From positions 430,295 through 494,294 of the forward strand of contig NZ_JAFIQY010000002.1 in assembly GCF_022271435.1 (NCBI RefSeq): DNA of 64,000 nt, given 5' to 3'. A program made the position numbers and the translations under genes. Source of the stretch: Streptomyces monomycini (lineage in GTDB: Bacteria > Actinomycetota > Actinomycetes > Streptomycetales > Streptomycetaceae). This document shows, in pieces, positions 38,946 to 49,100 of this stretch (positions are counted from its first letter, which is position 1; every line of letters begins with the position of its first letter). Under the pieces are notes generated by a model that was not told the DNA's origin, ran no database searches, and saw only the letters and a program-made list of their open reading frames with translations.

Positions 38946-40154
38946 ATGCGTCGCAGCCGCAGCAACAGCCGCAGCCTCAGTCACAGACCCGGCCCCTCCA
39001 GGAGACCCCTGACCGCCACCCTGGCCGCCGCGGCCGCCGGCCTCCTCGGCGCCACGACCCTGTTCGTCGCCCCCGCCCAGGCCGGCCCACCACCCACCGC
39101 GGCCGTCCCCACCGCACCGGCCGCCCACCCCCAGGCCCTCCCCGAGCACGCCCTCGTCGGCTACCTCCACGCGAGCTTCGCCAACGGCTCCGGATACACC
39201 CGCCTGGCCGACGTCCCGGACAGCTGGGACGTCGTCAACCTCGCCTTCGGCGAGCCGGCCTCCGTCACCTCCGGCGACATCCGCTTCGCGCTCTGCCCGA
39301 AGACCGAGTGTCCAGGCGTGGAGACCGAGGCCGAATTCAAGGCCGCGGTCAAGGCGAAGCAGGCCGCGGGGAAGAAGGTGCAGATCTCGATCGGCGGGCA
39401 GAACGGGCAGGTGCAGCTCACCACCACCGCCGCCCGCGACCGGTTCGTCCAGTCGGTCGGCGCGATCATCGACCGGTACGGGCTGGACGGCCTGGACATC
39501 GACTTCGAGGGCCACTCCCTCTCGCTGGCCACCGGCGACACCGACTTCAAGAACCCCAGGACCCCCTCGATCGTCAACCTGATCTCGGCGGTCAAGACCC
39601 TCAAGGCCCGGTACGGCGCCGGGTTCACCCTGACCATGGCGCCGGAGACGTTCTTCGTCCAGCTCGGTTACCAGTTCTACGGCTCCGGACCCTGGGGCGG
39701 CCAGGACCCCCGCGCCGGCGCCTACCTGCCCGTCATCCACGCGCTGCGCGACGACCTGACGCTGCTGCACGTACAGGACTACAACTCCGGCCCGATCATG
39801 GGCCTGGACAACCAGTACCACTTCATGGGCGGCGCGGACTTCCACATCGCGATGACCGACATGCTGCTGACCGGCTTCCCGGTCGCCGGCAACCAGAACA
39901 ACGTCTTCCCCGCGCTCAAGCCGTCCCAGGTCGCCATCGGCCTGCCCGCCTCCCCGTACGCGGGCAACGGGCACACCGCCCCCGCCGAGGTCACCAAGGC
40001 CCTCAACTGCCTCACCCGGGGCACCGACTGCGGCTCCTACCGGACCCACGGCCGCTGGCCCGGCATGCGCGGCCTGATGACCTGGTCCGTCAACTGGGAC
40101 CGGTTCGGCAACTGGGAGTTCCAGAAGAACTTCGACGCCTACTACGGAAGCTGA
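38946..40154 (+). CDS. Secreted GH18 chitinase
   Basis: A 402-residue protein with a signal peptide (Arg-rich start, Ala/Leu core, cleavage near residue 46 after PAQA). It has a single GH18 domain containing ISIGGQNG and the catalytic DGLDIDFEG (DxxDxDxE), then APETFF and the C-terminal GLMTWSVNWD. It hydrolyses beta-1,4 bonds of chitin with retention. No chitin-binding module is attached, unlike many Streptomyces chitinases. Two DasR-like boxes lie upstream. Confidence 0.95.
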   Translation: MRRSRSNSRSLSHRPGPSRRPLTATLAAAAAGLLGATTLFVAPAQAGPPPTAAVPTAPAAHPQALPEHALVGYLHASFANGSGYTRLADVPDSWDVVNLAFGEPASVTSGDIRFALCPKTECPGVETEAEFKAAVKAKQAAGKKVQISIGGQNGQVQLTTTAARDRFVQSVGAIIDRYGLDGLDIDFEGHSLSLATGDTDFKNPRTPSIVNLISAVKTLKARYGAGFTLTMAPETFFVQLGYQFYGSGPWGGQDPRAGAYLPVIHALRDDLTLLHVQDYNSGPIMGLDNQYHFMGGADFHIAMTDMLLTGFPVAGNQNNVFPALKPSQVAIGLPASPYAGNGHTAPAEVTKALNCLTRGTDCGSYRTHGRWPGMRGLMTWSVNWDRFGNWEFQKNFDAYYGS

Positions 40155-40345
40155 CTGCACCTCAGCAGCACGCCCCGGCCGCCGCCGGGCGCCGGGACAC
40201 GCCCCCGGCCGCCGATCGGGTGACCGTACCGCTCCGGTGGCCCCACCCCCACGGCGAAGATACGACCACCGTGGCACGATCCGAACGAACCGGGCGGCGG
40301 ACCGCGGGTCCGCCGGAGCCGCAGCTGTCCGTCGGAGGTGGATAC

Positions 40346-41647
40346 GTGTCGCAGCGGTGCATGTCGGGCCGGTGTACGTCGGGGCGGTCCTGGCCGGAGC
40401 GATCCGAGCCGGGTCGGCCGGGGCCGGGGCGGTCGGGGCCGGCCCGGCTCGTACGGTCGGTCTGCGCCGCGGCGCTGGCGGGCGCGGTCGTCCTGGCCCT
40501 GCCCGCCGCGCCCGTGCACGCCGCACCGGAGCCGGACCCGGCCGCGGCCGGAACCCTGGACCAGCCGGACGTACCGGACGCATCAGATGCACCGGACGGG
40601 CCGGAGGGGGCTGACGGGCCGGAGGGGGCTGACGCGCCGGAGGGGGCTGACGCACCACAACCAACCAGCCCCGACGAGGACGCCTCCCTCCGCCGGCTGC
40701 TGACCCGGCTCCAGGACCTCTACCGACGGACCGAGCAGGCCACCGAGGCGTACAACGCCACCGAGGAGGACCTCAAAACCCAGCGCAAGGAGTCGCAGGA
40801 CCTCAACGTCCGGTTGGCCCGCGCCCGTACCCGGCTCGCCGACGGGCAGGCCGACGCGGGACGGCTCGCCCGCCAGCAGTACCAGGGCGGCGGCGCCGCC
40901 GGACTCTCCACGTACCTGCGCATGCTGCTCTCCGCGGACCCGCGGGAGGTACTGGAGGAGGGCCACCTCTTCAAAGAGGCGGCCGGCAGCCAGGCCGCCA
41001 CCGTCGCCCGGCTCACCGGCAACGAGAAGCGGGCGGACGAGCTGGCGAAGGCGGCGCGCGCCGCCCTGGACGAGCAGCAGGTGCTCACCGAGCGGCGCCG
41101 CGAGCAACGGGACGCGGTCGAAGGCCGCCTCAAGGAGGTCGAGGAACTGCTCTCCACGCTCTCCGAGGACCAGCTCGCCGAACTGGACCGGATGGAACAG
41201 CAGGGCACCGACGAGGCACAGCGCAGCCTGCTGTCCTCCGGCAGGCTGGGCGCGACCCGGGCGCCGTCGGCGAGCGGGGACCGCGCCGTGCGGTACGGTC
41301 TCCGCCAGGTCGGCAAGCCGTACGTCTGGGGAGCGCAGGGCCCCGGCTCCTTCGACTGCTCCGGCCTGACCTCGCAGGCCTGGTCGCATGCCGGGCGGCC
41401 CATCCCGCGTACCAGCCAGGAACAGTGGCGGCAACTGCCGCACGTACCGCTGCGGGCGCTGCGCCCCGGTGACCTGGTGCTCTACTTCCCCGGCGCCACG
41501 CACGTCGCGATGTACCTGGGCGACGGCCTGGTGGTCCAGGCCCCCCGCCCGGGCGCCCGGGTCAAGGTCTCCCCCATCGCATCGAACCCGCTCCTGGGCG
41601 CGGTCCGCCCGGACCGCGCGGTGACACTGGTCCCGCCGCACGAGTGA
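40346..41647 (+). CDS. Secreted NlpC/P60 peptidoglycan hydrolase
   Basis: A 433-residue protein. The start GTG 40346 follows GGAGGTGG. The signal peptide ends near residue 60 (LPAAPVHAAP). A Pro/Asp/Glu linker with three 18-bp DNA repeats follows, then a coiled-coil region of about 200 residues (LYRRTEQATEAYNATEEDL onward), then a C-terminal NlpC/P60 domain with the catalytic Cys in FDCSGLTSQAW and His in THVAMYLGDG. This layout matches the RipA/CwlO-like endopeptidases that cut D-Glu-meso-DAP bonds, with the coiled coil as regulatory part. No c-di-AMP riboswitch was recognised in the 191-base upstream gap. Confidence 0.92.
   Translation: MSQRCMSGRCTSGRSWPERSEPGRPGPGRSGPARLVRSVCAAALAGAVVLALPAAPVHAAPEPDPAAAGTLDQPDVPDASDAPDGPEGADGPEGADAPEGADAPQPTSPDEDASLRRLLTRLQDLYRRTEQATEAYNATEEDLKTQRKESQDLNVRLARARTRLADGQADAGRLARQQYQGGGAAGLSTYLRMLLSADPREVLEEGHLFKEAAGSQAATVARLTGNEKRADELAKAARAALDEQQVLTERRREQRDAVEGRLKEVEELLSTLSEDQLAELDRMEQQGTDEAQRSLLSSGRLGATRAPSASGDRAVRYGLRQVGKPYVWGAQGPGSFDCSGLTSQAWSHAGRPIPRTSQEQWRQLPHVPLRALRPGDLVLYFPGATHVAMYLGDGLVVQAPRPGARVKVSPIASNPLLGAVRPDRAVTLVPPHE
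40601..40654 (+). repeat. Three 18-bp tandem units in the NlpC/P60 linker
   Basis: Units beginning CCGGAGGGGGCTGAC start at 40601, 40619 and 40637 and encode (PEGADG/A). They lie in the flexible linker after the signal peptide. Confidence 0.85.
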
Positions 41648-41741
41648 CCGCCCTCCGCGGTGACCGGATGCCCACACCTTTGCAGCCGATCGGTCATCCG
41701 CAGAACACCGTGCGCGCACATTCCCGCCGTGAACTTGTTTC

Positions 41742-42254
41742 ATGGCTTCGCATCCCACAGTTTCCCCGAGCGCCTGCCCCGCCGATGCCGGCCTCGACCG
41801 GCCCGGCCGCCCGCTCCTCAGGGCGCTGCCCCGTGCCGCCACCACCCTCGTCGCCGGCACCGCCGCGGGCGCCCTGTCCGCCTACATCGCCATCGCCGGC
41901 GACGGGGACGGAAGGACCGTCGACGCCGCTTCCCGCCTGGCCTCCGGCTACCTCCCGTACGCGGTGATCGTCTTCGTGCTCGGTGTCACCGCTCCCAGCG
42001 CCGTCCATGCCGTGGCCCGCGCGACGCTCTCCCAGGTCATCATGGTCCTGGCCTACTACACGTGGAAGCCGATGATCTCCTTCAGCAGGACCCCCACCAT
42101 GGCCACGCACTACGCCCAGCAGTGGCTCCTCGTGGCCGTCACTGCCGTCCCGCTGGCCGCACTCGTGTCCTACGCGCTCCGCAGAGCGCTGAAGGCGAGC
42201 CTCCGGCCGTCGCGACCGCGCCAGCCGGAACGCGTCAGGACAGGACGGGCATGA
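41742..42254 (+). CDS. Small membrane protein of unknown function
   Basis: A 170-residue protein with about four hydrophobic segments (near 35-55, 70-90, 95-112 and 128-150) between polar, charged termini. The C-terminal tail is rich in Arg/Pro. No motif was recognised. The last 20 bases overlap the end of the convergent gene at 42235. Confidence 0.6.
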   Translation: MASHPTVSPSACPADAGLDRPGRPLLRALPRAATTLVAGTAAGALSAYIAIAGDGDGRTVDAASRLASGYLPYAVIVFVLGVTAPSAVHAVARATLSQVIMVLAYYTWKPMISFSRTPTMATHYAQQWLLVAVTAVPLAALVSYALRRALKASLRPSRPRQPERVRTGRA

Positions 42255-42654
42255 AGCCGCCGTGGGCCGTACCGGAGCCCAGCAGGTGCGACCAGTCGAG
42301 GATCTCGGGGAGGGCGTCGAGGGACAGCACCACCGCGCCACCGGCCCGTTCGGCATCCGTACACCAGTCGGCCATCTCGCCCGGCTCGACGGCTTCACCG
42401 GCTTCGTGGACCACCGGTGCGACGAAAGCCGGGATCATGAGCCCGGCTTCCCCGGGCCCGTCCACGACGCACACGGTGAGTCGGGGGACAACGCTCCAGC
42501 CATCGCACCGAGGAACCGCCCCGTCCGGCGCGGTCAGGGCCGGCAGGGCCTCGTGCACTGGGGTCTCGGACATCAGCAGTACGGGGGTGGCCCCCCGGAC
42601 GAACAGGGTTTTCTCAGGTTCCAAAAGCACCGGGTCACTCTTCCAGAGTGTCAC
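42235..42654 (-). CDS. Hypothetical protein, function not recognised
   Basis: About 139 residues from a GTG at 42654; the start is uncertain because no binding site is visible. The composition is coding-like, with alternating hydrophobic strands (KTLFVRGATPVLLMS, RLTVCVVDGPG, AGLMIPAFVAPVV) and an acidic C-terminal half ending HGGFMPVL. It could be a small ligand-binding or antitoxin-like fold, but nothing identifies it. It overlaps the end of the convergent membrane-protein gene. Confidence 0.5.
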   Translation of the reverse strand: MTLWKSDPVLLEPEKTLFVRGATPVLLMSETPVHEALPALTAPDGAVPRCDGWSVVPRLTVCVVDGPGEAGLMIPAFVAPVVHEAGEAVEPGEMADWCTDAERAGGAVVLSLDALPEILDWSHLLGSGTAHGGFMPVLS

Positions 42655-42984
42655 GGCGGCCGGATCGGCGGGCCGGCCGGCAAGGCCGTGATCTGGACCG
42701 CCTGCGGTACCGCCCTTGCCACGTCGGGAGCCGCCCTCGCGCGACGCCGGCCACGGGCCTGCACCCGAGTCCCGTTCGGCGCATCTCCTCACTTTCACGT
42801 GCGCGACGGCCAGGCGCCCGGGTGACTCACATCCGGCAACCCGAGCACGCCGAGCCCTCAGTGGCGGCGCCGTTGCTCTACGGCCTGCTCCTGGACGCCG
42901 AGAGCACGGCGGTGCCCCGGCAGACGGCAGAGGCCGGAACCCGGAACCCGGAAACAGTTGTCCGCGCCCACCCGCGGTGCCGCG
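42655..42984. other. Gap with possible gene remnant
   Basis: There is no intact gene. The plus-strand frame up to about 42965 (LLLDAESTAVPRQ...TRNPETVVRAHPR) stops matching just before the next short gene, which begins in a different frame. The pair could be a frameshifted remnant. Confidence 0.35.
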
Positions 42985-43200
42985 GTGAGCATCGCGGATC
43001 TCTGGGTCGAGAGCATGCCTTCCCTGGAGCCCGGTGAGCGGGCCACCGTTCGCCTCGTTCCTTTTACCCCGTCTCAGTGGGAGCACGTGGTGGCCGGACA
43101 GCGGATCACCTACAAGGGCCGGAGCGTGGCCGGCACCGCGGTCATCCTGGAGGTTCATCTGCCTGACGGGCATCACGGCGGGGCGCCGCGTACGGGTTGA
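42985..43200 (+). CDS. Short protein resembling the C-terminal half of an EF-Tu domain-like family
   Basis: About 71 residues from GTG 42985 (VSIADLWVESMPSLEPGERATVRL...). The pattern LEPGERATVRLVPFTPSQW...VVAGQRITYKGRSVAGTAVILEV resembles the beta-barrel half of small EF-Tu domain III-like hypothetical proteins of actinomycetes. If so, the N-terminal strand set is missing or lies in another frame just upstream. It may be a truncated gene. Confidence 0.45.
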   Translation: MSIADLWVESMPSLEPGERATVRLVPFTPSQWEHVVAGQRITYKGRSVAGTAVILEVHLPDGHHGGAPRTG

Positions 43201-43304
43201 ACCCCGTGGCATCCGTGCGTCGCGGAGGGCCGGGCCGTCGGGGGCCGTCCGAGGGCGGCCGGGGACGCCCCCGGCCGACCGCCCGGATCCCGCTCGGGAT
43301 GCCG

Positions 43305-44561
43305 TCAGGCCGCAGCCACCGAAGCCAGGTACGCCTCCGCCTTCTCCGGCTCGAAGAAGAAGTTGTCGAAGTCCGCCGGGTCGTTGAATCCGTTCGCGAA
43401 GCGGTCGGCCACCGGCTGGAGTTGGCCTGCCGCGCCGATCAGGTTCAGTACGTGCTCGGGCGGCGGCGCCAGCATCGCGTTGGTCCACCTCGTGACGTGC
43501 TGGGCGGTCTGCCAGTAGCGGTCGAAGGCGGTCTGCATCCACTCCGCGTCGAAGGGGCGGTCGCCGTGTTCGACGATCGAGGACAGGTAGGAAGCGGCGC
43601 ACTTGGACGCCGAGTTGGAGCCCTGGCCGGTGACCGGGTCGTTGGCGACGACGACGTCCGCGACGCCGAGTACCAGGCCGCCGGAGGGGAGCCGGCCGAC
43701 GGGGTGGCGCACGGTGGGGGCGTACCGCCCGGCCAGGGTGCCGTTGGCGTCGGTCAGCTCGACCTTCGTGGCGCGCGCGTACTCCCAGGGGGTGAAGCGC
43801 TCCATGAGCTCCAGGGTCGTCGCCAGGTGCTCGTTGGGGTCCCGCATGCCCGCGAAGGCGTCCAGCGGGCCGCCGGGTATGCCCTCCCAGAAGAGGATGT
43901 CGGCCCGGCCGGAGTTGGTCAGCGTCGGCATGATGAACAGCTCGCCGACGCCCGGTACGAGGTTGCAGCGCACTGCGTCGAAGTCGGGGTGCTCGGGGCG
44001 GGGGGCCAGGCCGTGCACGTACGCGACGGACAGCGCGCGCTGCGGGGCGTCGTACGGGGAACGGGAGGCGTCCCGGCCGAACATCGACACCAGTTCGCCC
44101 TTGCCGGCGGAGACCAGCGTCAGGTCGTAACGGCTCGCGAAGAAGTCGAGGTCGGAGACGGCGGCGCCGTGGATGACCAGCTGACCGCCGCGCTGCGCGA
44201 AGGTCTCCATCCAGCCGGCCATCTTCACGCGCTGGTCGACGGACTGGGCGTAGCCGTCCAGCTTGCCGACCCAGTCGACGGCGCGCTGGGTACCGCCGGG
44301 CTGCGCGTGGCTCCCGGGGGCGGCCACGGAGACGCCGAGGCCCTCGATGCGCGGGGCCTGGTTCTCCCAGAAGTTCAGCGCGAGGTCGCGCTCGTGCTGG
44401 AGCGCGGTGTGGAACATGCACTGCGTGGACATGACCCGTCCGGAGCGGATCTCGTCCGCGGTGCGGTTGGACATGAGGGTGACCTCATAGCCCTGGGACT
44501 GGAGTCCGAGGGCGAGCTGGAGACCGGACTGGCCGGCTCCGACGATGAGTATCTTCCGCAT
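43305..44561 (-). CDS. StyA-like FAD-dependent monooxygenase in the conservon operon
   Basis: A 418-residue flavoprotein with Rossmann motif ILIVGAGQSGLQLALGL, the middle pieces VSAGKGELV and LFWEGIPGGP, and the FAD-contact NDPVTGQGSNSASK. Size and motifs match the styrene/indole monooxygenase oxygenase component (StyA), which needs a separate flavin reductase not found here. The start ATG 44561 has GGGAAGAG upstream. It follows cvnD by 82 bases on the same strand, in the place where many conservons carry a P450. From memory, the S. coelicolor counterpart is annotated as an oxygenase subunit next to cvn2. Confidence 0.88.
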   Translation of the reverse strand: MRKILIVGAGQSGLQLALGLQSQGYEVTLMSNRTADEIRSGRVMSTQCMFHTALQHERDLALNFWENQAPRIEGLGVSVAAPGSHAQPGGTQRAVDWVGKLDGYAQSVDQRVKMAGWMETFAQRGGQLVIHGAAVSDLDFFASRYDLTLVSAGKGELVSMFGRDASRSPYDAPQRALSVAYVHGLAPRPEHPDFDAVRCNLVPGVGELFIMPTLTNSGRADILFWEGIPGGPLDAFAGMRDPNEHLATTLELMERFTPWEYARATKVELTDANGTLAGRYAPTVRHPVGRLPSGGLVLGVADVVVANDPVTGQGSNSASKCAASYLSSIVEHGDRPFDAEWMQTAFDRYWQTAQHVTRWTNAMLAPPPEHVLNLIGAAGQLQPVADRFANGFNDPADFDNFFFEPEKAEAYLASVAAA

Positions 44562-44643
44562 GGTGGTGCTCTCTTCCCAGGTACGGGGGGGGCGGCGGTA
44601 CGGGGGGACTGCGGTACGAGGGCTGTGCGGGGGGGCTAGGGCG

Positions 44644-45312
44644 CTACTCGGGGGTGGCTTCGAGGGCGTGGGCCACGAGCGCGAGCAGTGACTCGACGAC
44701 CGTGATCCGCCGGCGCGCGTCCATGATCACGACGGGTACGTGCGGCGGTACGGTCAGCGCCTCGCGTACGTCCTCGACGGCGTACGCGGCCGTCCCCTCG
44801 AAGTGGTTGACCGCGACGATGTACGGCAGGCCGCAGCTCTCGAAGTAGTCCAGCGCCGGGAAGCAGTCGTCCAGCCGGCGGGTGTCGGCCATGACGACGG
44901 CGCCGATCGCGCCGCGCACCAGGTCGTCCCACATGAACCAGAAACGTTGCTGCCCCGGCGTACCGAACAGGTACAGCACCAGGTCGGAGTCGAGGGTGAT
45001 CCGCCCGAAGTCCATCGCGACCGTGGTGGTGGTCTTGTGCGGGGTGGCGGACAGATCGTCCGTCCCCTCGCTGGCCTGCGTCATCACCGCCTCGGTCTGC
45101 AACGGGGTGATCTCCGAGACCGAGCCCACGAACGTCGTCTTGCCCACGCCGAAGCCGCCCGCCACCACGATCTTGGTCGCGATGGGGGCGCGGGAACGAT
45201 CCGTCTGCCAGCTCTGCAGCCCCACCTCCTCGGCGGCAACCGCGGGCGTGTCGGGCGCCCCGGCGGCCCCGGCCGCGGCGGCCGTCATCGTGTCAGAGCC
45301 TGCGAAGTCCAC
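44644..45312 (-). CDS. cvnD: Conservon GTPase CvnD
   Basis: A 222-residue Ras-like small GTPase of the conservon family: P-loop GGFGVGKTT, switch region with TTTTVAMDFG, LFGTPGQQRF and VNHFEG in the NKxD position. Partners are CvnA (sensor kinase-like), CvnB (roadblock) and CvnC (DUF742); together they form a membrane-associated complex likened to eukaryotic GPCR systems. The start GTG 45312 overlaps cvnC by 20 bases. Confidence 0.95.
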   Translation of the reverse strand: MDFAGSDTMTAAAAGAAGAPDTPAVAAEEVGLQSWQTDRSRAPIATKIVVAGGFGVGKTTFVGSVSEITPLQTEAVMTQASEGTDDLSATPHKTTTTVAMDFGRITLDSDLVLYLFGTPGQQRFWFMWDDLVRGAIGAVVMADTRRLDDCFPALDYFESCGLPYIVAVNHFEGTAAYAVEDVREALTVPPHVPVVIMDARRRITVVESLLALVAHALEATPE

Positions 45313-45694
45313 CCAACACCCTTTCGAGCAGCGCGCGGTCGGGCCGGCCGGTGCCGTGCCCGGTGCCGTAGACGCGGATCTTTCCCTGGTCTGCGAGGTC
45401 GCTGAGCAGGACGCGGACCACGCCCAGCGGCATCTTGAGCAGCGCGGAGATCTCCGCCACCGAACGCATCCGGCGGCACAGCTCCACGATCGCCCGCATC
45501 TCCGGCATCACCCGGTCGCCCCAGCCGCCGGAGGTCAGCTCGCGCCGCTCCTCCGGGCCGTCGAGCGCGGCCACGAACGTCTCCACGAGCAGCACGTGGC
45601 CGAAGCGGGTCCGTCCGCCGGTCAGCGAGTACGGGCGTACGCGCGAGGGTTTCCTGTCCCCGCCGCGTACGGGGAGCCGGGGTGCGGTGCTCAC
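45293..45694 (-). CDS. cvnC: Conservon protein CvnC (DUF742)
   Basis: A 133-residue protein of the DUF742 family: VRPYSLTGGRTR near the N-terminus, then a winged-helix-like region SVAEISALLKMPLGVVRVLLSDLADQGKIRVY. It sits between the roadblock and GTPase genes in standard conservon order, with overlapping ends on both sides. Confidence 0.95.
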   Translation of the reverse strand: MSTAPRLPVRGGDRKPSRVRPYSLTGGRTRFGHVLLVETFVAALDGPEERRELTSGGWGDRVMPEMRAIVELCRRMRSVAEISALLKMPLGVVRVLLSDLADQGKIRVYGTGHGTGRPDRALLERVLGGLRRL

Positions 45695-46188
45695 TGGGCG
45701 CTCTCCATCGACTTGCGCAGCTCGCTGCGGAGTTCGGGGGTCAGGACATGGCCGGCCCGGCCGACGAACAGCGCCATGTGGTAGGCGATGACGCTCATGT
45801 CGCAGTCCGGGGCCGCGTGCACCCCGAGCAGCGAGCCGTCGCTGACCGCCATGACGAAGAGGCTGCCCTCCTCCATCGCGACCATCGTCTGCTTGACCGT
45901 TCCGCCGTCCATCAGCCTGGCGGCACCCGTGGTGAGGCTGCCCAGCCCGGAGACGATGGTCGCCAGGTCCGCGCTGGACCCGCGGGGCCCCGCCGGCGCG
46001 CCGGGCTGCCCGGCCGGGGAGGCCGCGGCGGCGGCTCCCGGGTCGGAGGAGAGCAGCAGCAGCCCGTCGGAGGAGACCACGGCCACCGAGCGGATGCCCG
46101 GCACCTCGTCGACCAGATTGGTCAGCAACCAGTGCAGGTTCCGTGCCTCACTGCTCAGTCCGTAAGCAGTCGGCGCTTGCGCGTTCAA
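45691..46188 (-). CDS. cvnB: Conservon roadblock/LC7 protein CvnB
   Basis: A 165-residue roadblock/LC7 protein: LHWLLTNLVDEVPGIRSVAVVSSDGLLL, then ATIVSGLGSLTTGAA and GSLFVMAVSDGSLLGV. Roadblock proteins bind small GTPases, here probably CvnD. An Ala/Pro/Gly-rich insert of about 20 residues follows the first strand. It overlaps cvnA and cvnC by 4 bases each. Confidence 0.95.
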   Translation of the reverse strand: MNAQAPTAYGLSSEARNLHWLLTNLVDEVPGIRSVAVVSSDGLLLLSSDPGAAAAASPAGQPGAPAGPRGSSADLATIVSGLGSLTTGAARLMDGGTVKQTMVAMEEGSLFVMAVSDGSLLGVHAAPDCDMSVIAYHMALFVGRAGHVLTPELRSELRKSMESAQ

Positions 46189-49100
46189 TCGCGTGCCTCC
46201 TCGACAACGTGGCTCTGTCCCGGGGCCCCCGCTCCGTCGGTGTCCGTCTGTGGGATGGTCTGCTCCGCTGTACGTTCCGCGATCTCGGCCTCGACGTCGC
46301 GCCGGCCGTCCCGCGCCCCCTGCTGGAAGCCGCCGAGCCGGGCCCGCAGCGACTCGGCGGTGGCCGCCGCGTTGCCCGTACGGGGGACGGCGGGCGGCTT
46401 CTGCGCCACGATGCGCGGTGTGCGCTTGGGCAGGCCCTGGTCGGTCACCCGGGTCCAGCGCGGTGCGTCGGCGCGCTCGCCTTCGGCGGGTACGGCGCCG
46501 GGCCGGGCGTGCTCACCGGTTCCGGAGGTGTACGGGCCGGACGTATCGGTGGTGTACGGGCCGGACGTGCCGGTGGCGTACGGGCCGGAGGCGTACGGGG
46601 CGGACGTGCCGGGTCCGCCGGTCGTGTCCGAGGCCGGGGCGTGGGCGCCGGAAGGTGCCGCGCCGGGCGCCTCGGTCGCCGCTTCCGCGGGCCGGTCGTG
46701 CTCCGCGGTCTGCTTGGCGTACGGGCCGGGCGACTGCGGACCGTACGGGCTGGTCCCGGACGCCGGGGCGTCGCCCGTCGCGGGGCCGTCGCTCGCGGTG
46801 GCTTCGGCGGGTGCCTGTGCCTCGGGAACGGTGGGTGTCCCGGGGCCGGTGACCGGCTCGGGCGCGCCGCCCGCCTCAGGCCCGGCTCCCTCAGGCCCGG
46901 CCGCCTCCACCGCACGTTCCGCCGCCTCGACCAAGGGGTCGTCCGCGGACGTGTCCGGCTCCGCGAGCGGCCGTCCAGCCTCCGCCGCCCCCTGCTCCAG
47001 CCGCGGCAACCGCGTCTGGAGCGTGTTGGAGTTGGCCTCGGCCACCGAGCCGGGCAGGTTCTGGATGCCGGCGGCGGCCTCACCGGGCAGCGGAGGTCCG
47101 ACGGAGCCCGGCGCGGGGCGCGTGGGCAGGATGGCCGCGGGCAGCACGACGACGGCCGTGATCCCGCCCTGCTTCTGGTCGCGCAGCTGTACGCGCACCC
47201 CGTGGCGGGCGGCGAGCCGTACGACGACGTACAGGCCGAGGCCCAGGGTCTCGTCCACCGTGTCCAGGCTGTCGTCACCGGCCCCGGCCGCGAGGCGGTC
47301 GTTCAGTTCCGCCAGCCGTTCCGCGGTCATCCCTATGCCCTCGTCCTGCACGGAGAGCATGACCTCGCCGCTCTCCAGCAGCCAGCCGGACAGCTCGACA
47401 TGGGCGTCCGGCGGGGAGAACGCGGTGGCGTTCTCCAGGAGTTCCGCGACGAGGTGGCTGATGTCGTCGGCGGCGAACCCGGCGACCTGGGAGTGCGGCG
47501 GCAGCGACTGGACGCGCACCCGCTCGTACCGTTCGATCTCGCTGATGGAGGCGCGCAGCACGTCCAGCAGCGGTACCGGCCCCGGCTGGCCCGCGCTGTG
47601 CTCCGTACCGGCCAGGACCAGCAGGTTCTCGCTGTTGCGCCGCATCCGGGCGGCGAAGTGGTCCAGCTTGAAGAGGGTCTCCAGCCGGTCCGGGTCCTGT
47701 TCCTTCTGCTCCAGCGACTCGATGACGGTCAGCTGGCGCTCGACCAGGTTCAGGGTGCGCAGCGCGAGGTTGACGAACCGGCCGTGCACACCGGTGCGCA
47801 GGGCCGCCATCCGCTCGGTGAGGTCCGCGACCTCCTGGCGCAGCGACTCCCGCTCCGCCTGGAGCGCCTCGCGCTCGGCGGCCAGCCGCTTGCGCCCGCC
47901 GACGAGCCGGGCGCGTTCGCCCTCCAGTTCGGCGGCGCGGCGGCCGGCCTCGCCCACCTGGGCGTGCAGGGCGTTGACGGACCGTACGGCGTCGGCGAAC
48001 TCGTCGTTGCGGCCTTTGAAGGCGACCGGCGGCTCGCCCGCCGGGTCGGCCGCCACCCGGCCGGCCCCCAGCCGCAGCGCCGCGAGCGGCCGGGTCACCG
48101 AGCGCCACGCGGAGATGCTGGCGCCGACCGCCAGCATCAGGCAGACGCCGACCAGGGCGATACGGATCTCCATCGCCGTCACGTCGTCGTCGCGCAGCGC
48201 GCCCAGCCGGTCGATGTCGGCGGTGGCCATCGACGCCTCGACGCCGCGCATCAGGCCGATCCGGGCGGTGAGCGCGGTCTTCACTCGCGCGCTGCTCAGC
48301 CGCTGGTCGTCGGCGTCCAGGCGGGGCTGGTCGGTGAGCTTGGCGAGGAAGCTCTCGGCGGTGTTCACGTCGCCGCCGTTGACGGTGCGGTCGTAGGAGT
48401 CCCGGGCCTTGGTGCTCGCGGACTGCTTGAAGGCGGCCAGCGCGGCCTGTTCGCGTACGTACGCCTGCTGGGCGGCGGCGGTCAGGCGGGCCTGCGGGCC
48501 CCCTGCGGCGAGGGCCGGGACGAGCAGGGCGCGGGTCGCGGCGGCCTGGTCGGTGGCGCGGCCGAGCTGCGGCAGGGCCCGTACGTCCGGGGCGACGTCG
48601 CTCGCGCGGGCGGGCAGGCCGCGGGCGATGGCGTCGGAGAGCGCGCCGAGCGCCTGGACGACGGCCGTGTAGGCGTCGAAGGTCTCGGTGACCTGCCCCG
48701 GCCCGGACAGCGCCTTCTGGCGGGTCTGCGGCAGCGCGGCGAGCAGCTTGTCGGCCGCCCGGTACGTCTCGGTGGCGCCGGCGGCGCCGTGGGACGCGGA
48801 CCGCAGTTCGGTGATCTGCCGGTCCACCCGGGCCCGCTGGGCCTCCGAGATCCCGGCGCCGCCGGACTTGGCGGAGCGGCCGCCCGCGACGTACTCGGTC
48901 ATCGCGTCGCGCTCGTCGGCGAGGGAGTGCGCGAGGGTGACCGCGTGCGCGTTCAGGCCCGCCAGGTCGACCAGCTGCTGGGAGGCGTGGACGTCGTCCA
49001 GGGCGGAGACGACGGCGGGCGCGCCGGCCCCGAGCACGGCGAGCGCGGCCACGGCCACGGCGCCGACGAGCCGGTTGCGCACGCGCGCGCGACGGCCGGC

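Noticed and set aside
40155..40345. c-di-AMP (ydaO) riboswitch before the NlpC/P60 gene
   Set aside because: Such leaders are common for wall hydrolases in Streptomyces, but the gap is short and I could not find the conserved core.
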